This document shows, in pieces, positions 1 through 10,301 of a stretch of 64,000 nucleotides of DNA. The position numbers and the translations under genes were made by a program. The number at the start of each line of letters is the position of its first letter. Positions within the stretch are counted from its first letter, which is position 1. Where the stretch lies: NCBI GenBank assembly GCA_030035585.1, contig CM057469.1, positions 66,683,501-66,747,500 on the forward strand, written 5' to 3'. The stretch is from Dugong dugon. Its lineage: Eukaryota > Chordata > Mammalia > Sirenia > Dugongidae. The notes below the pieces were generated by a model. It was not told the DNA's origin. It worked only from the letters and a program-made list of their open reading frames with translations, and ran no database searches.

Positions 1-303
1 TGTGGGACATAAAGTGATACTCGTGAGGAGTGTGCCTCTTAACTCAAGTAGATACAAGAAACTAAATGGGCAGCTTCTGTCCGGAGGTGAGATGGGAAGG
101 CAGAGAGGGTTAGTAGCTGGTGGGAATCAGGGGTGGAAAGGAGGAGTGTGCTGTCACAGTATAGGGAGAGCAATTAGGGTCACATAACAATGTATGCATA
201 AATTTTTGTATGGGTGACTAACTTGAAATGTAAACTTCATTTAAACTACAGTAAACAAAAAAGAAAGAAATTCTTGGTTAAAAAACTTAAAAAAAAAAAA
301 AAG
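1..303 (+). repeat. L1 3' end (elephant-type 3' UTR) with A-rich tail, cut by the window edge
   Basis: This is non-coding G-rich sequence (gagatgggaaggcagag) followed by 'gggtcacataacaatgt', 'aaatttttgtatg' and an A-rich tail at 284-303. The order resembles the 3' UTR of afrotherian L1 elements. The same G-rich block recurs at 63,895-64,000. Family name is from memory, not from a search. Confidence 0.6.
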
Positions 304-365
304 AATATGTCACTTTCATATTTTTTATTTTAAAAGATCATGGAGATTTTATTAAAATTCCAGAC

Positions 366-501
366 CTCATAAAGTTCTTTCATGGCAGCAAGCTTAGATT
401 CAAACTTTTCCAGACTCCAGAAAGTTGAGATCCCTAGTTGCAGGTTACGAACCTGAATCTGAACAGAAGTTTCAGAACTTCCTTTATCTGACACATCATG
501 T
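366..501 (-). CDS. KIF14: KIF14 exon 21 (residues 1105-1150)
   Basis: The translation includes LGISTFWSLEKFESKLAAMK and ends ELYE, as in the human stalk. The acceptor is tttcag|ACATG and the donor GAG|gtctgg. The donor is weak after position +2, and its partner exon is outside the window, so the left border rests on homology. The exon starts in phase 2 and ends in phase 0. Confidence 0.9.
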
Positions 502-1265
502 CTGAAAGAAAAAGAAAAAAAAAAGCTCATCCTAAAACATACATATTCATTTATAGTAAGAATTTTCTTGATTAGAATAACTTCAATAAAAATTCAATCC
601 ACTGACTGAATCCAGAGTTGAGCATTTTTAGTATAGTAATAATCATGCTAAGGAGTCCCTGGTGGGCACAAACAGTTAGATGCTCGAACACTAGCTGAAA
701 GGTTAGAGGTCTGAACCCATCCAGAGGCACCTTAGGAGGCAGCCCTGGTGATCTGCTTCTGAAAGGTCATTGCCTGGAAAACCCTATGGAGCAGTTCTAC
801 TCTGCACCCGTGGGGTTGCCATGAGTCAGAATCAACTCAGTGGCAACTAACAACAACAACAATAATCATGCTTAGTACACACTACATAAAAATACCTTAT
901 TACACACAATTTTTTTTAATTAAAAAAAATCTAGTAATTTATTATATATTCCTTTAAAAAAGTAAAATACAGATAAACAAATTTTCAATTCAGCAAGAAA
1001 ATTACTAAATTTTTAAAACATATAAAATCATTTTGTTTATAGAGCACACTAGTATATTAATTGTTGAAAGCCTCTTTCATTCCAGAGTAAGCTCTGAAGG
1101 AGGAGCCGGAAGTTTCACTAGAAGTTGACACCAGTTCTTTCTCCGACAGGTACTATAGAAAACCATGACTTTAGTGAAACTAAATTTTTTTTTAAAAAAT
1201 TCATATGAAGGTCAACTAGTTTAAAACACAGAATTACTTTACAATTAAGATCATTAATTACGCAC
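502..1265. other. KIF14 intron 20
   Basis: It contains an AfroSINE with perfect target-site duplications (listed separately). Otherwise it is AT-rich sequence without recognisable genes or RNA. Confidence 0.8.
650..860 (+). mobile_element. AfroSINE with target-site duplication
   Basis: A tRNA-like head (aggagtccctggtggg) runs into the typical 'aaaccctatggagcagttctac' core and a tail ending 'ggcaactaacaacaacaac'. The 12-bp direct repeat aataatcatgct flanks it at 638-649 and 861-872, showing L1/RTE-style insertion by target-primed reverse transcription. Confidence 0.93.
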
Positions 1266-1359
1266 CTGCCAAAAACATAATATTTTCTTAATTTGTTGCT
1301 GATGGCATTGGCTTCCTGAATCATCATGGAGAGCTTCATAGACCTCCAATTTGGCTGAA
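1266..1359 (-). CDS. KIF14: KIF14 exon 20 (residues 1074-1105)
   Basis: It translates to IQPNWRSMKLSMMIQEANA followed by ISNKLRKYYVFGR, close to the human stalk sequence. Acceptor tgtcag|TTCAG; donor GGCAG|gtgcgt. Phases agree with exons 19 and 21. Confidence 0.94.
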
Positions 1360-2084
1360 CTGACACAGAGAAGATTCAAAGTACATATATGAGCATGAAC
1401 ATACTTCACTAGACAGAAACAACTGCTGAAAAAAATTATTAATTTTAAATGAATGGTTTTAATTCTATGTTGCAGAAGGAAAAGGGTGATATCTGAGTAA
1501 CTTGTCTTCAACCCTCATTGGTGAAATAAAACATTCTTTATATAAAATGAAGCTTTTCACCTGTGGTGAAATGGATGAAAACCAAAGCTGATATTGAGAG
1601 GATAAGGATTTTGTAAGAAAGGAAACATCAAAAACAATGCTTTTCTTTCTAATTTCTTTTAAATTTTTCTTTTTTTCTAATTTCTTTTTTCATTATTTCC
1701 TAATTTCTTTAAAATATCAAGTATACTACAGCCTTACTTATACAGAACCACCGCCTTTTTCATTCTGCTTGAAAATTAAATACATATTTATTTTGCCAAA
1801 AATAAAAATAGAAAAAGGAAAACTAGTTCACAATTTCATTTTTCCTAACATATGAATTTAAGATTTTATCACAAAGAATTTCTGTACTGTTCAGTCAAAC
1901 TTATAACCAGAATGCTACTAAAAAACACTTTTTTGGAAGCATAAACCGTACCTTCATATGGATAAAAAATCAAGGATTTATGGCAAGGCACTGTTCTAAG
2001 CCCTGAGAGGAATAAAAAGATATACCAATACAATATATTTATCTCTTGCAACAAACATAAATGTATTCATATTTTCAAAGTTAT

Positions 2085-2800
2085 TTAAAAACAGAAGTTA
2101 TAGAAAGTGCATAACTCAACTACCAAGTATTCTTGCCAAAAAATTAAACCTGAATCTGACAGGCCTGTGGATCCAACTACTGCTTTATAGGGAATGCAGG
2201 GGCAGAGCAACCTGTTAAGCAACACTGTGGAGATACAATCAGCAAAATCCAGAATTTGGGAAACTCTACAGGACAAGTGACCTGGTTCTTCAACAAATAA
2301 ATTATAAGTGGAAGAGAGGGGACAGAACGGAAACGGAGGGGAGGAGAAGGGAGAGAAAAGGGAGAATTTACAGATTAAAAGAGACTTAGGAGATATATCG
2401 GTGAAATGTTATGTGTGGATCATGTGTGGACCCAGATACAAACAAAACAAATGTAAAAAAATATTTATGAGACAGTTCAGGAGATGTGAATATGGATTAA
2501 ATATCTGATGAGTATAAGAAATTATTATTAATATTTTGAGGTGTAATAATAATATGGTTATATTTAAAAGAGTAAGAGAGTCCTTAACTAATCTAGAGAT
2601 ATGCAGTGAAGATACACAGTCTCGAATTTGCTTCAAAATAGTTCAGGAAGGTGGGGGGTTGATAAAGTTGAAACAAGATTGAACACGTATTGATAACTGT
2701 TTAAGTTAGATGATAAATACATAACAGTTTATTGTACTAAAATCTCTACTTTTATAGATTGTGTGAAATGTTCCATAATGGGAAAAAAAGGTTTACTTTA
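2085..2800 (+). repeat. Old L1 3' end (L1M type)
   Basis: The text 'gagatgtgaatatggattaa', 'attattattaatattttgag', 'ggtgtaataataatatggtt' and 'ttccataatggg' is the degraded 3' UTR pattern of mammalian L1MA/L1MB elements. It lies in KIF14 intron 19 (1,360-3,203), antisense to the gene. The rest of the intron is AT-rich sequence with nothing I can name. Confidence 0.6.
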
Positions 2801-3203
2801 AAAACACGCTGTGGTCTACACAGAAATGTGAAGAAATTAAAAAAAAAAAAAAAAACAAGTGAAAAAGAACACAAGCTACTCAATGATTAAGTACAATCTA
2901 GATATAAAATAAGGATTAGAATAAATTATCACAGTTTTAAAACATGTTACATGTTAAAAAAATAATGCTTGGAATTTTATTGACTATTTTGCTTATGGAA
3001 CTAAGTATCCTAAAAACTAAATACCATAAAAACATCATGTACATTCATGTAAAACCAGAAAATTTTCTTTAAATCCAGCAACATCTACAATAAAGCATTT
3101 TGAATATACAAAAGCAACTAAACTCTAACATCTTAGTAATTATAGTATATAAAATAACATATGTAACTTTAGAAAATGTCAGCTAAAATAATGATATACT
3201 TAC

Positions 3204-3330
3204 TTGTAAAAGTTTTATCCCTATTACTCCGATTCTGCTGTAGAATTTCTACTTCTTTAGCAATTTTTTGCTTTTCAGTTTCTAAAGCTTCCAGAATTCT
3301 CGCATGGCGGATGCTGTGGTCTTCCAAAGC
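3204..3330 (-). CDS. KIF14: KIF14 exon 19 (residues 1032-1074)
   Basis: It encodes ALEDHSIRHARILEALETEK and then QKIAKEVEILQQNRSNRDKTFT, a coiled-coil heptad stretch of the stalk. Acceptor taattag|GCTTTG; donor TTTACAA|gtaagt. Confidence 0.96.
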
Positions 3331-3948
3331 CTAATTAACATTCATTCATATAGACCCATACATGAGAATATACAAAGAAAGAAATTATAATCCAACTGAT
3401 AATGGTAAAACACTATAATTAAACCTCTCTTTACATTAAGCATAAAAGATTTTTTTAATGATTTAAAAGATTTCTTCATAAAATAATTTTTTTCCTACAA
3501 TATGAGGAATTTTTGATAATATAGATTTATCTTTTTCTTCCTATTAACAGGAAATTACAAAAACCTTAAAAGGAAAAATGGCTCAAAAAGCCCAAACTCA
3601 AGAATATTTATTGACTAAATAAAGAAGTCAAATTTAAAAGACACAAAAAAAGCCTAGTTTGATGCAAATAAGCCCCATAATAAACCGATAGTAATTGTTT
3701 TTTAAGATATAACTTAAAATTGAGTAATACATTTCTATGTTTTTCTACAGAAAATCTTTGAGGAGGTTCACTAACCACTTTGCATCCTAGAATTGGCTAG
3801 TAAATGTATTATCACTACATTATAGGATTGGTATTTGGGGTTATCAGGAATATTTTTCTTCCACCCATCCATCTCCAAATTTGGGAAAAAGAGAAATAAA
3901 ATTGCTATCTAAGAGTTGAACCTTAAGATTAAGACATAAGGGATCAAA

Positions 3949-4115
3949 ACCAAAACCGAAACAAACCTGTTGCCATGGAGTCGATTCTGACTCATAGCGA
4001 CCCTACAGGACAGAGTAGAACTGCCCCATAGGATTTCATAGGAGCATCTGGTGGATTCAAACTCTCGATCTTTTGGTTAGCAGCCGAGATCTTAACCACT
4101 GTGCCACCAGGCTCC
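3949..4115 (-). mobile_element. AfroSINE with target-site duplication
   Basis: It reads as the reverse complement of the SINE: 'gagtcgattctgactcatag', 'actgccccatagg', 'cttttggttagcagc', 'accactgtgccaccagg'. The 13-bp repeat ataagggatcaaa at 3,936-3,948 and 4,116-4,128 marks the insertion. Confidence 0.93.
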
Positions 4116-4141
4116 ATAAGGGATCAAAGCAGAGATTAAAA

Positions 4142-4323
4142 GAGTGGTTCTCAAACTTTAGTATTCAACAGAACTACGGGGGCGGGGGAGTAGATTCCAG
4201 GCCCCACTCCCAGAGCTTCTGATTCAGTAGTCCTGGGTCAGGGCCTGAGAATTTGCATTTCTCACAGGTTCCTAGGTGACACCGGTGCTGCTGGTCTAGG
4301 GCTCACACTCTGAGAACCACTAG
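4142..4323 (+). mobile_element. MER5A-type hAT DNA transposon remnant
   Basis: Terminal inverted repeats are visible: 'agtggttctcaaac' at the left and 'tgagaaccact' at the right. The middle ('gcttctgattcagtagtc', 'gggcctgagaatttgcat') is typical of MER5A, a non-autonomous Charlie element. It lies in KIF14 intron 18. Confidence 0.85.
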
Positions 4324-4927
4324 TAAAGAAAAATGGCCAAAAAGGTTGCTAATAAAGTGATCAAAGGTATTAACATATTGACAACTTTGGTTTTATACTT
4401 CAGTCTTGAGAATGTGGATAATATGACTCTGTCCCTGAAAGACGCCCCCACCCTCAATCAGCTGACAAAGTTAGGTGCATGAGCACAAGGCTGAGGTACT
4501 GTGAGTTCTCTAAGGAAACAGCCTGCTTGCTGCTCTTTCCATGGGCAGACGATGCTTCATTTTGCCAGCAAGGTGTGACCCAGTGTAAGAGTTATGCCTT
4601 TCTTATTTCTTCATATTGTACTCCAGTACTATTTCATTTATTTAAACGATTTGGCAAGACTGACCACAGGAGAGTTGTGGATGCATAAAAAGCAAAAACT
4701 ATGGACTGGACCTAACTGGAATGAAGAGCTCTGGTCCTTTCAAAATGTCTGTGTGAGCCGTACCCAGTATCTAAGCTTTTAGGCAAGAAGATACCTTCGT
4801 ATCTAGAGACTTGGATTTGGCTACCTCCTGTCAAGATACCATAAGTTGCAAAATAAATAAATAAATAAAAATTTGCAAAATCCAGTTTTTCTCAGAATTG
4901 AGCAAACTAGCTATAAAATGAAATTAC
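4324..4927. other. KIF14 intron 18, remainder
   Basis: No gene seen. A short (AAAT)n run is present near 4,853-4,869. The rest is moderately AT-rich unannotated sequence. Confidence 0.7.
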
Positions 4928-5080
4928 CTGTTTTGTAGCCAAAGTCTCCATTTCTAATCGCTTTTTGTTTACATATATTTCCTGTTCAAGATGCTGTTTT
5001 GCTTTTTCTAATTCCTCAATTTTGTGATTAGCCTTTTGGTTATTTATTTCCTGCATTTTCTTCCTTTGAGACTCTTCTTC
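4928..5080 (-). CDS. KIF14: KIF14 exon 18 (residues 981-1031)
   Basis: It encodes EEESQRKKMQEINNQKANHK and then IEELEKAKQHLEQEIYVNK, highly charged coiled coil. Acceptor ctttaaag|GAAG; donor AAACAG|gtaatt. It is a symmetric phase-0 exon of 51 codons. Confidence 0.96.
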
Positions 5081-5557
5081 CTTTAAAGAGCAATAGTAAG
5101 AAACAATTCAGGCAAAAAATGCATAGCATTTTTCAAAATGGTACCAAAAGTCCCTTTCTTTAACCAATGCACAAGAAATTGACTTACTGATGAGATATTT
5201 GCCTATAGCTTCTCTACACTATTCTGACTGATTAAACAAATATCACTAGGCAAACTTTTTGGAGTACTCGCCACTAAAAGGGGCTTCTGGGAGTGCAAGA
5301 TTGCTGGTAAACCACGGGCAGAGCCATGGCTCTCGTGTCCAGAGGACAGAAGCTTCTCTGTCTACCTCCTCCTTCCAATAGCCATTGTCTACTAACAACT
5401 TGCTTCTTAAAGTAAAATTAAAGGCCAAACTCATTGTGGATTTGACCCTCTAATCTAATACACCCCCAGCTCCCTTGCAGCGATATAATTTTCCAGCCAG
5501 CAATACATCATTTGGGGTACACTATCACAGAAAGAATAAACCAATTCTGCCTTTTAC

Positions 5558-5705
5558 CAGTTCTGCTTCCAGCACTTTTATTTTGCTTTCATATGCAGCT
5601 TTTTGGGAAGAAAGCTCTTGCTGAGCCATTTCTTTTGCAATTTGGATTCCTTGCATCATTTCTTCCTTTGCTTTCAACCGTGCCTCTTCTATTTCTGCTT
5701 CAAGT
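5558..5705 (-). CDS. KIF14: KIF14 exon 17 (residues 931-980)
   Basis: It encodes LEAEIEEARLKAKEEMMQGI and QIAKEMAQQELSSQKAAYES, the start of the stalk coiled coil and nearly identical to human. Acceptor ttatag|ACTTG; donor GAACTG|gtaaaa. Intron 17 (5,081-5,557) holds nothing recognisable. Confidence 0.97.
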
Positions 5706-5871
5706 CTATAAAAGGGCAAAATGTTTACAGAATACATGGCCAAGAATTTTTTATATACAATAACAGTTTTTAATCATATTAAAATGCTTTCCGTCTAACT
5801 CAAAATGTAATTTCTGACATTCTTTCAACATTGTTCTTAAATTTTTATTAGCTACAAACTATTTATACATA

Positions 5872-5990
5872 AAACCAAAAACCAAACCCACTGCCAGTGA
5901 GTCGATTCTGAGTCATAGCGACACTACAGGACAGAGTAGAACTGCCCCATAGGGTTTCCAACTCTGTAATCTTTGTGTGTGTGTGTTGAT
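5872..5990 (-). mobile_element. AfroSINE 3' half followed by a short (GT)n
   Basis: Only the 3' part of the SINE is present ('gagtcgattctgagtcatag', 'actgccccatagggtttcc', 'ctctgtaatcttt'). It is truncated at the SINE 5' side and followed by gtgtgtgtgt at 5,975-5,985. Confidence 0.8.
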
Positions 5991-6332
5991 TTTATCTTCT
6001 AAATATTCTTCAAATTTCTCCTGTCCAATCACACAACACTTATCTTATTTCTATATACTGTCTTAACTGAGTTTGCAGTCTCTAACCTACTCTACATCTA
6101 ATCCATTCTCCAGACTTGGGTCATGGTGATCTTTCTAAAATTATGATTTAGATCATGCCTGTCTCCTTTAAATTCCTTAATTATTCCCATGCCCTTTAAG
6201 ACGAAGTCCAAACTCTTTAGCATTTTATTTATTTATACTTTACAAGGATGCTGTCTAAGCCAGAAATCCTACAATATTACATAAGCTAAAACTGGGAAAA
6301 AGAAGAAGGAAAAACAAAGATATACTCCCTGT

Positions 6333-6966
6333 TACAGATTGAACTGTGTCCTCAAAAAACACGCATTGTAAATCCTAACCCCCACACCAGGGATAGGTGC
6401 AAATACTTAAGTGTTGGTGCTAGGTTGTGCTAGGTGAAAGGTTGGCAGTTTGAACCTGCCCAGAGGCGCCTGGGAAGACAGGCCTGGCAATCTGTTTCCA
6501 AAAGGTCACAGCCTTGAAAACCCTATGGAGCAATTCTACTTTGCACACATGGGGGTCGCCACAAGTTGGAATAAACTCAACAGCAACTGACAACGATACC
6601 TGTGGATATAATCCCACTGGGGAATATGGTTTTCGTTGTTACATTAATGAGGCTATTATCAGTGTAGGGTGTATCTTAAGTCAATCACTTTTGAGGTATA
6701 AAAGGAGCAGATGAGGCACAGAAGCGAAGATGCACAGATAGACGGGAGAAGATAGATGCCATGTGGAGATTACTAAGGAACTGGGGAACAAAAGATGAAA
6801 AGAGAAAAGGACTTCTCCAGGGCCAACAGACAAAGAAAATCTTCCTCTAGAACCAATGCCCTGAATTTGAACTTCTAGCCTCCTAAACTATGAGAAAATA
6901 CATTTCTGTTCATTAAAGCCACCCACTTGTGGTAGTTCTGTCATAGCAGCATTAGATAACTAAGAC
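6333..6966 (+). repeat. LTR-like interspersed repeat (tg...ca ends), split by an AfroSINE
   Basis: It begins 'tgttacagattgaactgtgt' and ends 'gcattagataactaagaca'. A TATA-like 'gaggtataaaaggag' and the ending 'aaagccacccacttgtggta' resemble a solo LTR common in afrotherian genomes. An AfroSINE at 6,411-6,598 interrupts it. The family is not certain; a MaLR-type LTR is my best guess. Confidence 0.5.
6411..6598 (+). mobile_element. AfroSINE nested in the LTR-like repeat
   Basis: The body 'aggttggcagtttgaacctg', 'aaaccctatggagcaattct' and the tail 'actcaacagcaactgacaac' define it. The head is worn. It sits inside the repeat at 6,333-6,966 and is therefore younger than that repeat. Confidence 0.85.
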
Positions 6967-7275
6967 ACTCCCCTAGTCTTCTCCTGGCTAACTTCTTATA
7001 GTCTTCTGGGATTCTGTTCCAAAGGGGCATCTTCTCTTCTCTGGAAGCCTTCACTGATCCGTGGTCTGCACCAAGTGTTTCCCCGTGATCTCCCACACAA
7101 CACACTATAGGACTCTGTCAGGGTACTCTAGCGTAGCACTACGTCACAACTGTCTGTCAAGCCCATGAGATTACAAATTCCTCTGAAGCAGGAATGACAT
7201 TTCGATTATTCCCCAGCACCTAGTACTATGACAGACACATAATAGACACTCAATAAACGTTTGCTAAATGATGAA
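6967..7275 (+). repeat. L2 LINE 3' end
   Basis: 'ctggaagccttcactgatcc', 'ttcctctgaagcaggaatga' and 'cactcaataaacgtttgcta' followed by atgatgaatg is the ancient L2 3' UTR pattern. Confidence 0.65.
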
Positions 7276-7403
7276 TGAGGGACACACTGACGATCAAGAA
7301 TTGATTGGTACCGTTACTCTTACAGTCAGCAGCACTATAAGAAATGTCCTGGTTAATTTGACAGGGAGTGATGTTTGATTGCTTCTACTATTTAGTAGGC
7401 ATT

Positions 7404-7608
7404 CATCACCTGGTGGTCTAGTGGTTAAGCACTCAGCTGCTAACCAAAAGGTTTGCGGTTTGAACCCACCAGCCACTCTGCAGGAGAAAGATGTGGCAAT
7501 CTGCTTCTGTAAAGATTACAACCTTGGAAACCCTATGGAACAGTTCTACTCTGTCCTCTAGAGTCGATATGAGTCAGAATCAACTCAACAGCAATGGGTT
7601 TAGGTTTT
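7404..7608 (+). mobile_element. AfroSINE
   Basis: It reads head to tail: 'cctggtggtctagtggttaa', 'agctgctaaccaaaaggttt', 'aaaccctatggaacagttct', 'agtcagaatcaactcaacag', ending in 'gggtttaggttttttt'. It lies in KIF14 intron 16, antisense to the gene. Confidence 0.92.
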
Positions 7609-7837
7609 TTTGGGAACTATTACTAAAAGAAGTAATGAAAGGACAGAGGCAAAAATTGAGACAAAGGACCTACCAGACTGACCATTACTTAAGGCATCCA
7701 TTGTATCAAGAAAAGAGATTTGATTACTATAAACCAGTACCCAAAGAGTTGACTACTGGAAACTAGTACAATGTGATTAACTTGTCTTATTGACCTTGCC
7801 CATCTACATATTACTTCATAGCAACAATGATACTTAC

Positions 7838-7998
7838 TGTGATCTCTGGGCTATGAGCAACTCATTTTTTGCAAACTCAAAGTCTTTTGGACCCTCGCTT
7901 ATAAGAGTATTTCTACAGGATGGTCTTTTCCCTTTCTGGACTTCTACTGGATGATTAAATCTAAAATAATGATCTCCTCCAAGAATCACCCGATCACC
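7838..7998 (-). CDS. KIF14: KIF14 exon 16 (residues 878-931)
   Basis: It encodes GDRVILGGDHYFRFNHPVEV, the last strands of the FHA domain, then the linker to KDFEFAKNELLIAQRS. Human has SGRDTP where this copy reads SCRNTL, an ordinary linker divergence. Acceptor ctttag|GGTGATC; donor TCACA|gtaagt. Confidence 0.97.
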
Positions 7999-8126
7999 CT
8001 AAAGCACAAAAAAAAATTTACTGAGGTGAATGTGAACCAAAAAAATTACATGGGACAAATAATTATGCCTAATAATTCCATATAGCCTAGTATTACTAAT
8101 GATAAACATAAAAAAATCATAGTACA

Positions 8127-8509
8127 TACTCTCCTCACTTATCAACATTTTTAGGTTTCAAAGACCAGGTCATTATGTGAAATCGATGTTATATGAAAAT
8201 GGAGAATGACCACATCAGATCACTAAATGGAGGATGACTACATCATTACACAACTGCCAAATTACATCATTACATAACTGCTAAATTACATCATTACATA
8301 ATTGCCAAACCACTGAGAATCATGGCCCAGCCAAGCTGACACAGAATCTTAACTATCTCAGCCAGCGTTACTCTTGCCTTGCACCCTGGCATTTGTTACT
8401 GCCAGATGTAGGTTGTTAACACGCAAAATAGTTGGATAGTAGATTTTTTACTATTATTGTAAATGCGAAATGTTGGATAATGAGACAGTCGATAAGTGAG
8501 AAGGTATAA
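8127..8509. mobile_element. Tigger/mariner-like DNA transposon remnant with inverted ends
   Basis: The left end 'tctcctcacttatcaac' is matched by the right end 'gtcgataagtgagaagg' read backwards, sharing CTCACTTATC(A/G)AC. The interior 'gtgaaatcgatgttatatga' is Tigger-like. It contains three imperfect 24-bp direct repeats built on 'acatcattacataactgc' at 8,238-8,309. No coding capacity. Superfamily assignment is tentative. Confidence 0.45.
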
Positions 8510-8511
8510 CT

Positions 8512-8776
8512 AACATTTATTAAATACTTTCTATATGCCAAGCACTGCAGTAAGCACTTTATATATGCTTCCTCATTTATACCTCACAAGAACTCAGTGA
8601 GAGTCATAGCATTCCCTCAGTTTTAGGAATGAGTAAACTAAAGAACGCAGAGTTTAATGATAACAATAACACGCATTTGTTGAGAGCTTGCTATGTGCAG
8701 ATACTGTGCTAAAAGCCATACATGAATTATTATCTAATCTTCCCAGCAATCCTGAAAGATAGGAAGCTCCCACTTT
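8512..8776 (-). repeat. Two MIR SINE remnants in tandem
   Basis: 'tatatgccaagcactgcagt', 'tcctcatttatacctcacaa' and then a second start at 'tgttgagagcttgctatgtg' are reverse-complement MIR text. They are about 30% degraded by eye. Confidence 0.65.
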
Positions 8777-8778
8777 GA

Positions 8779-9868
8779 GTGCCACTGAGCTGACTCCTAC
8801 TCATAGCGACCCTACATGGCACAGTAAAACTGCCCCATAGGGGAACATCTAGCTTGATTGGCATGACACAGCTTATAAAGACAATGCTCTACATTCTACC
8901 GTGGTGAGTAGTGTCTGGGGTCTTAAAAGCCTGTGAGCAGCCATCTAAGATACTCCACTGGTCTCATCCCTTCGGGAGCAAGGGAGAATGAAGAGAACAG
9001 GATACAAGGAAAAGATTAGTCCAAAGGACTAGTTGTCCACAGCTACCAAGGCCTCCACCAGACTAAGTCCAGTACAGCTAGATGGTGCCCAGCTACCACC
9101 ACTGACTGCTCTGACCAGGATTACAACAAAGGGTTCTGGACAGAGCTGGAGAAGGACGTAGAGCATAATTCTAACTCACAAAAAAAAAAGACCAGATTTA
9201 CTGGCCTAAAGGAGACTGGAGAAACCTTGAGAGTATGGCCCCCAGACACCCTTTTAGCTCAGTGGTGAAGTTACCTCTGACATTCACTGTTCAGCCTGGG
9301 AGTGGACAGCCCCATAAAATCAAATGAGACTAACAAGGTACAGGAGTCCAGTGATAAGGGCCAGAAGGCAGAAGGGGACAAGGGGGTTGGCAATAGGGAA
9401 CCCAAGGTTGAGTAAGGATATTGTTGATGTGTTGTGAGATTGTTAACCATTGTCATAGGGCAACATTTGTAGTAACTGTTAAATGAGAAACTATTTTGTT
9501 CTGTAAGCCTTCATCTTCAGTGAGAATAACAGCACAATTGGAAGAGCGTAGTCAATGTCACTGAACTGTGTATGTAGAAATTTTTGAAACGGTGTATCTT
9601 TGGCTATGTATATTTTCACAAAAAAAAAAGATTGAGAATTTAGAGCGTTAATATGTTGTGGGGTTGTTAACCAATGTCATAAAACAACATGTGTACTACT
9701 GTTTCATGAGAAACTATTTGTTCTGTAAGCCTTCACCTGAAGTACAATAAAATATAAAAAAAAAAAAAAAACTGCCCCATAGGATTTCCAAGTAGCGGCT
9801 GGTGGATCTGAACCGCCAACCTTTTGGTTATCAGCCTGAGCTCTTAACCACTATACCACCAGGGATCC
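8779..9868 (-). mobile_element. AfroSINE split by a young L1 3' end
   Basis: The SINE occupies 8,779-8,841 ('tgactcctactcatagcgac') and resumes at 9,768-9,868 ('cttttggttatcagcctgag', 'accactataccaccaggga'). The L1 is listed separately. The repeated 'aaaactgccccatagg' at the two break edges is the L1 target-site duplication. Confidence 0.92.
8842..9767 (+). mobile_element. 5'-truncated L1 3' UTR (elephant-type)
   Basis: It starts abruptly at 'gggaacatctagcttgattg', runs through 'cacagctaccaaggcctcca' and 'gtggcccccagacaccc', and ends 'agtacaataaaatat' plus poly(A). It is non-coding and matches the 3' UTR of the longer L1 at 59.3-61.7 kb. It inserted into an AfroSINE and is antisense to KIF14. 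Confidence 0.9.
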
Positions 9869-10008
9869 ATATATCTACATATGTATATATACAAACACCA
9901 TATGTCTCAGTTTGCCTATGACAGTCTGGTTTATGATTGTTCTTCTGATGTAATTATTAATAATTCTCTAAAAACTGTCCTAATTTGGGCACTATTAAAC
10001 AATTATCT

Positions 10009-10108
10009 GGAAACCTGGTGGTGCAGTGGTTAAGAGTTCAGCTGCTAACCAAAAGGTCATCAGTTCGAATTCACCAGGAGCTCCATAAAAACCCTATGGG
10101 TTTTTTTG
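10009..10108 (+). mobile_element. AfroSINE, internally deleted
   Basis: The head 'cctggtggtgcagtggttaa' and 'gctaaccaaaaggtcatcag' are intact. The SINE then jumps from 'ggagctccataaaa' to 'accctatgggtttttttgc' and lacks most of its 3' half. Confidence 0.85.
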
Positions 10109-10153
10109 CTCAAGGTCAAACAATTTCTTATATTTTAGCATTAGTCAACTTAC

Positions 10154-10256
10154 ATGATGTAACACTGTGGCTTCCAAAATATGTCTTCCATTTACATAAG
10201 TCTTTGCTTCCCCAACTGGGATAATACTCACTGTCCCATCAAAATTTTCGATAGCA
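10154..10256 (-). CDS. KIF14: KIF14 exon 15 (residues 843-877)
   Basis: It encodes AIENFDGTVSIIPVGEAKTY and VNGRHILEATVLHH, the core of the FHA phosphopeptide-binding domain. Acceptor ctttacag|TGCTATC; donor CATCAT|gtaagt. A tandem duplication begins 46 bp upstream of its acceptor (10,302 onward). Confidence 0.97.
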
Positions 10257-10301
10257 CTGTAAAGATAAGAGGCACATTGTTACAATTACAGCACACGTTA
10301 A

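Noticed and set aside
8238..8309. Three 24-bp direct repeats resembling a tiny CRISPR array
   Set aside because: The repeats are adjacent with no spacers, in a mammalian intron, inside a transposon remnant.
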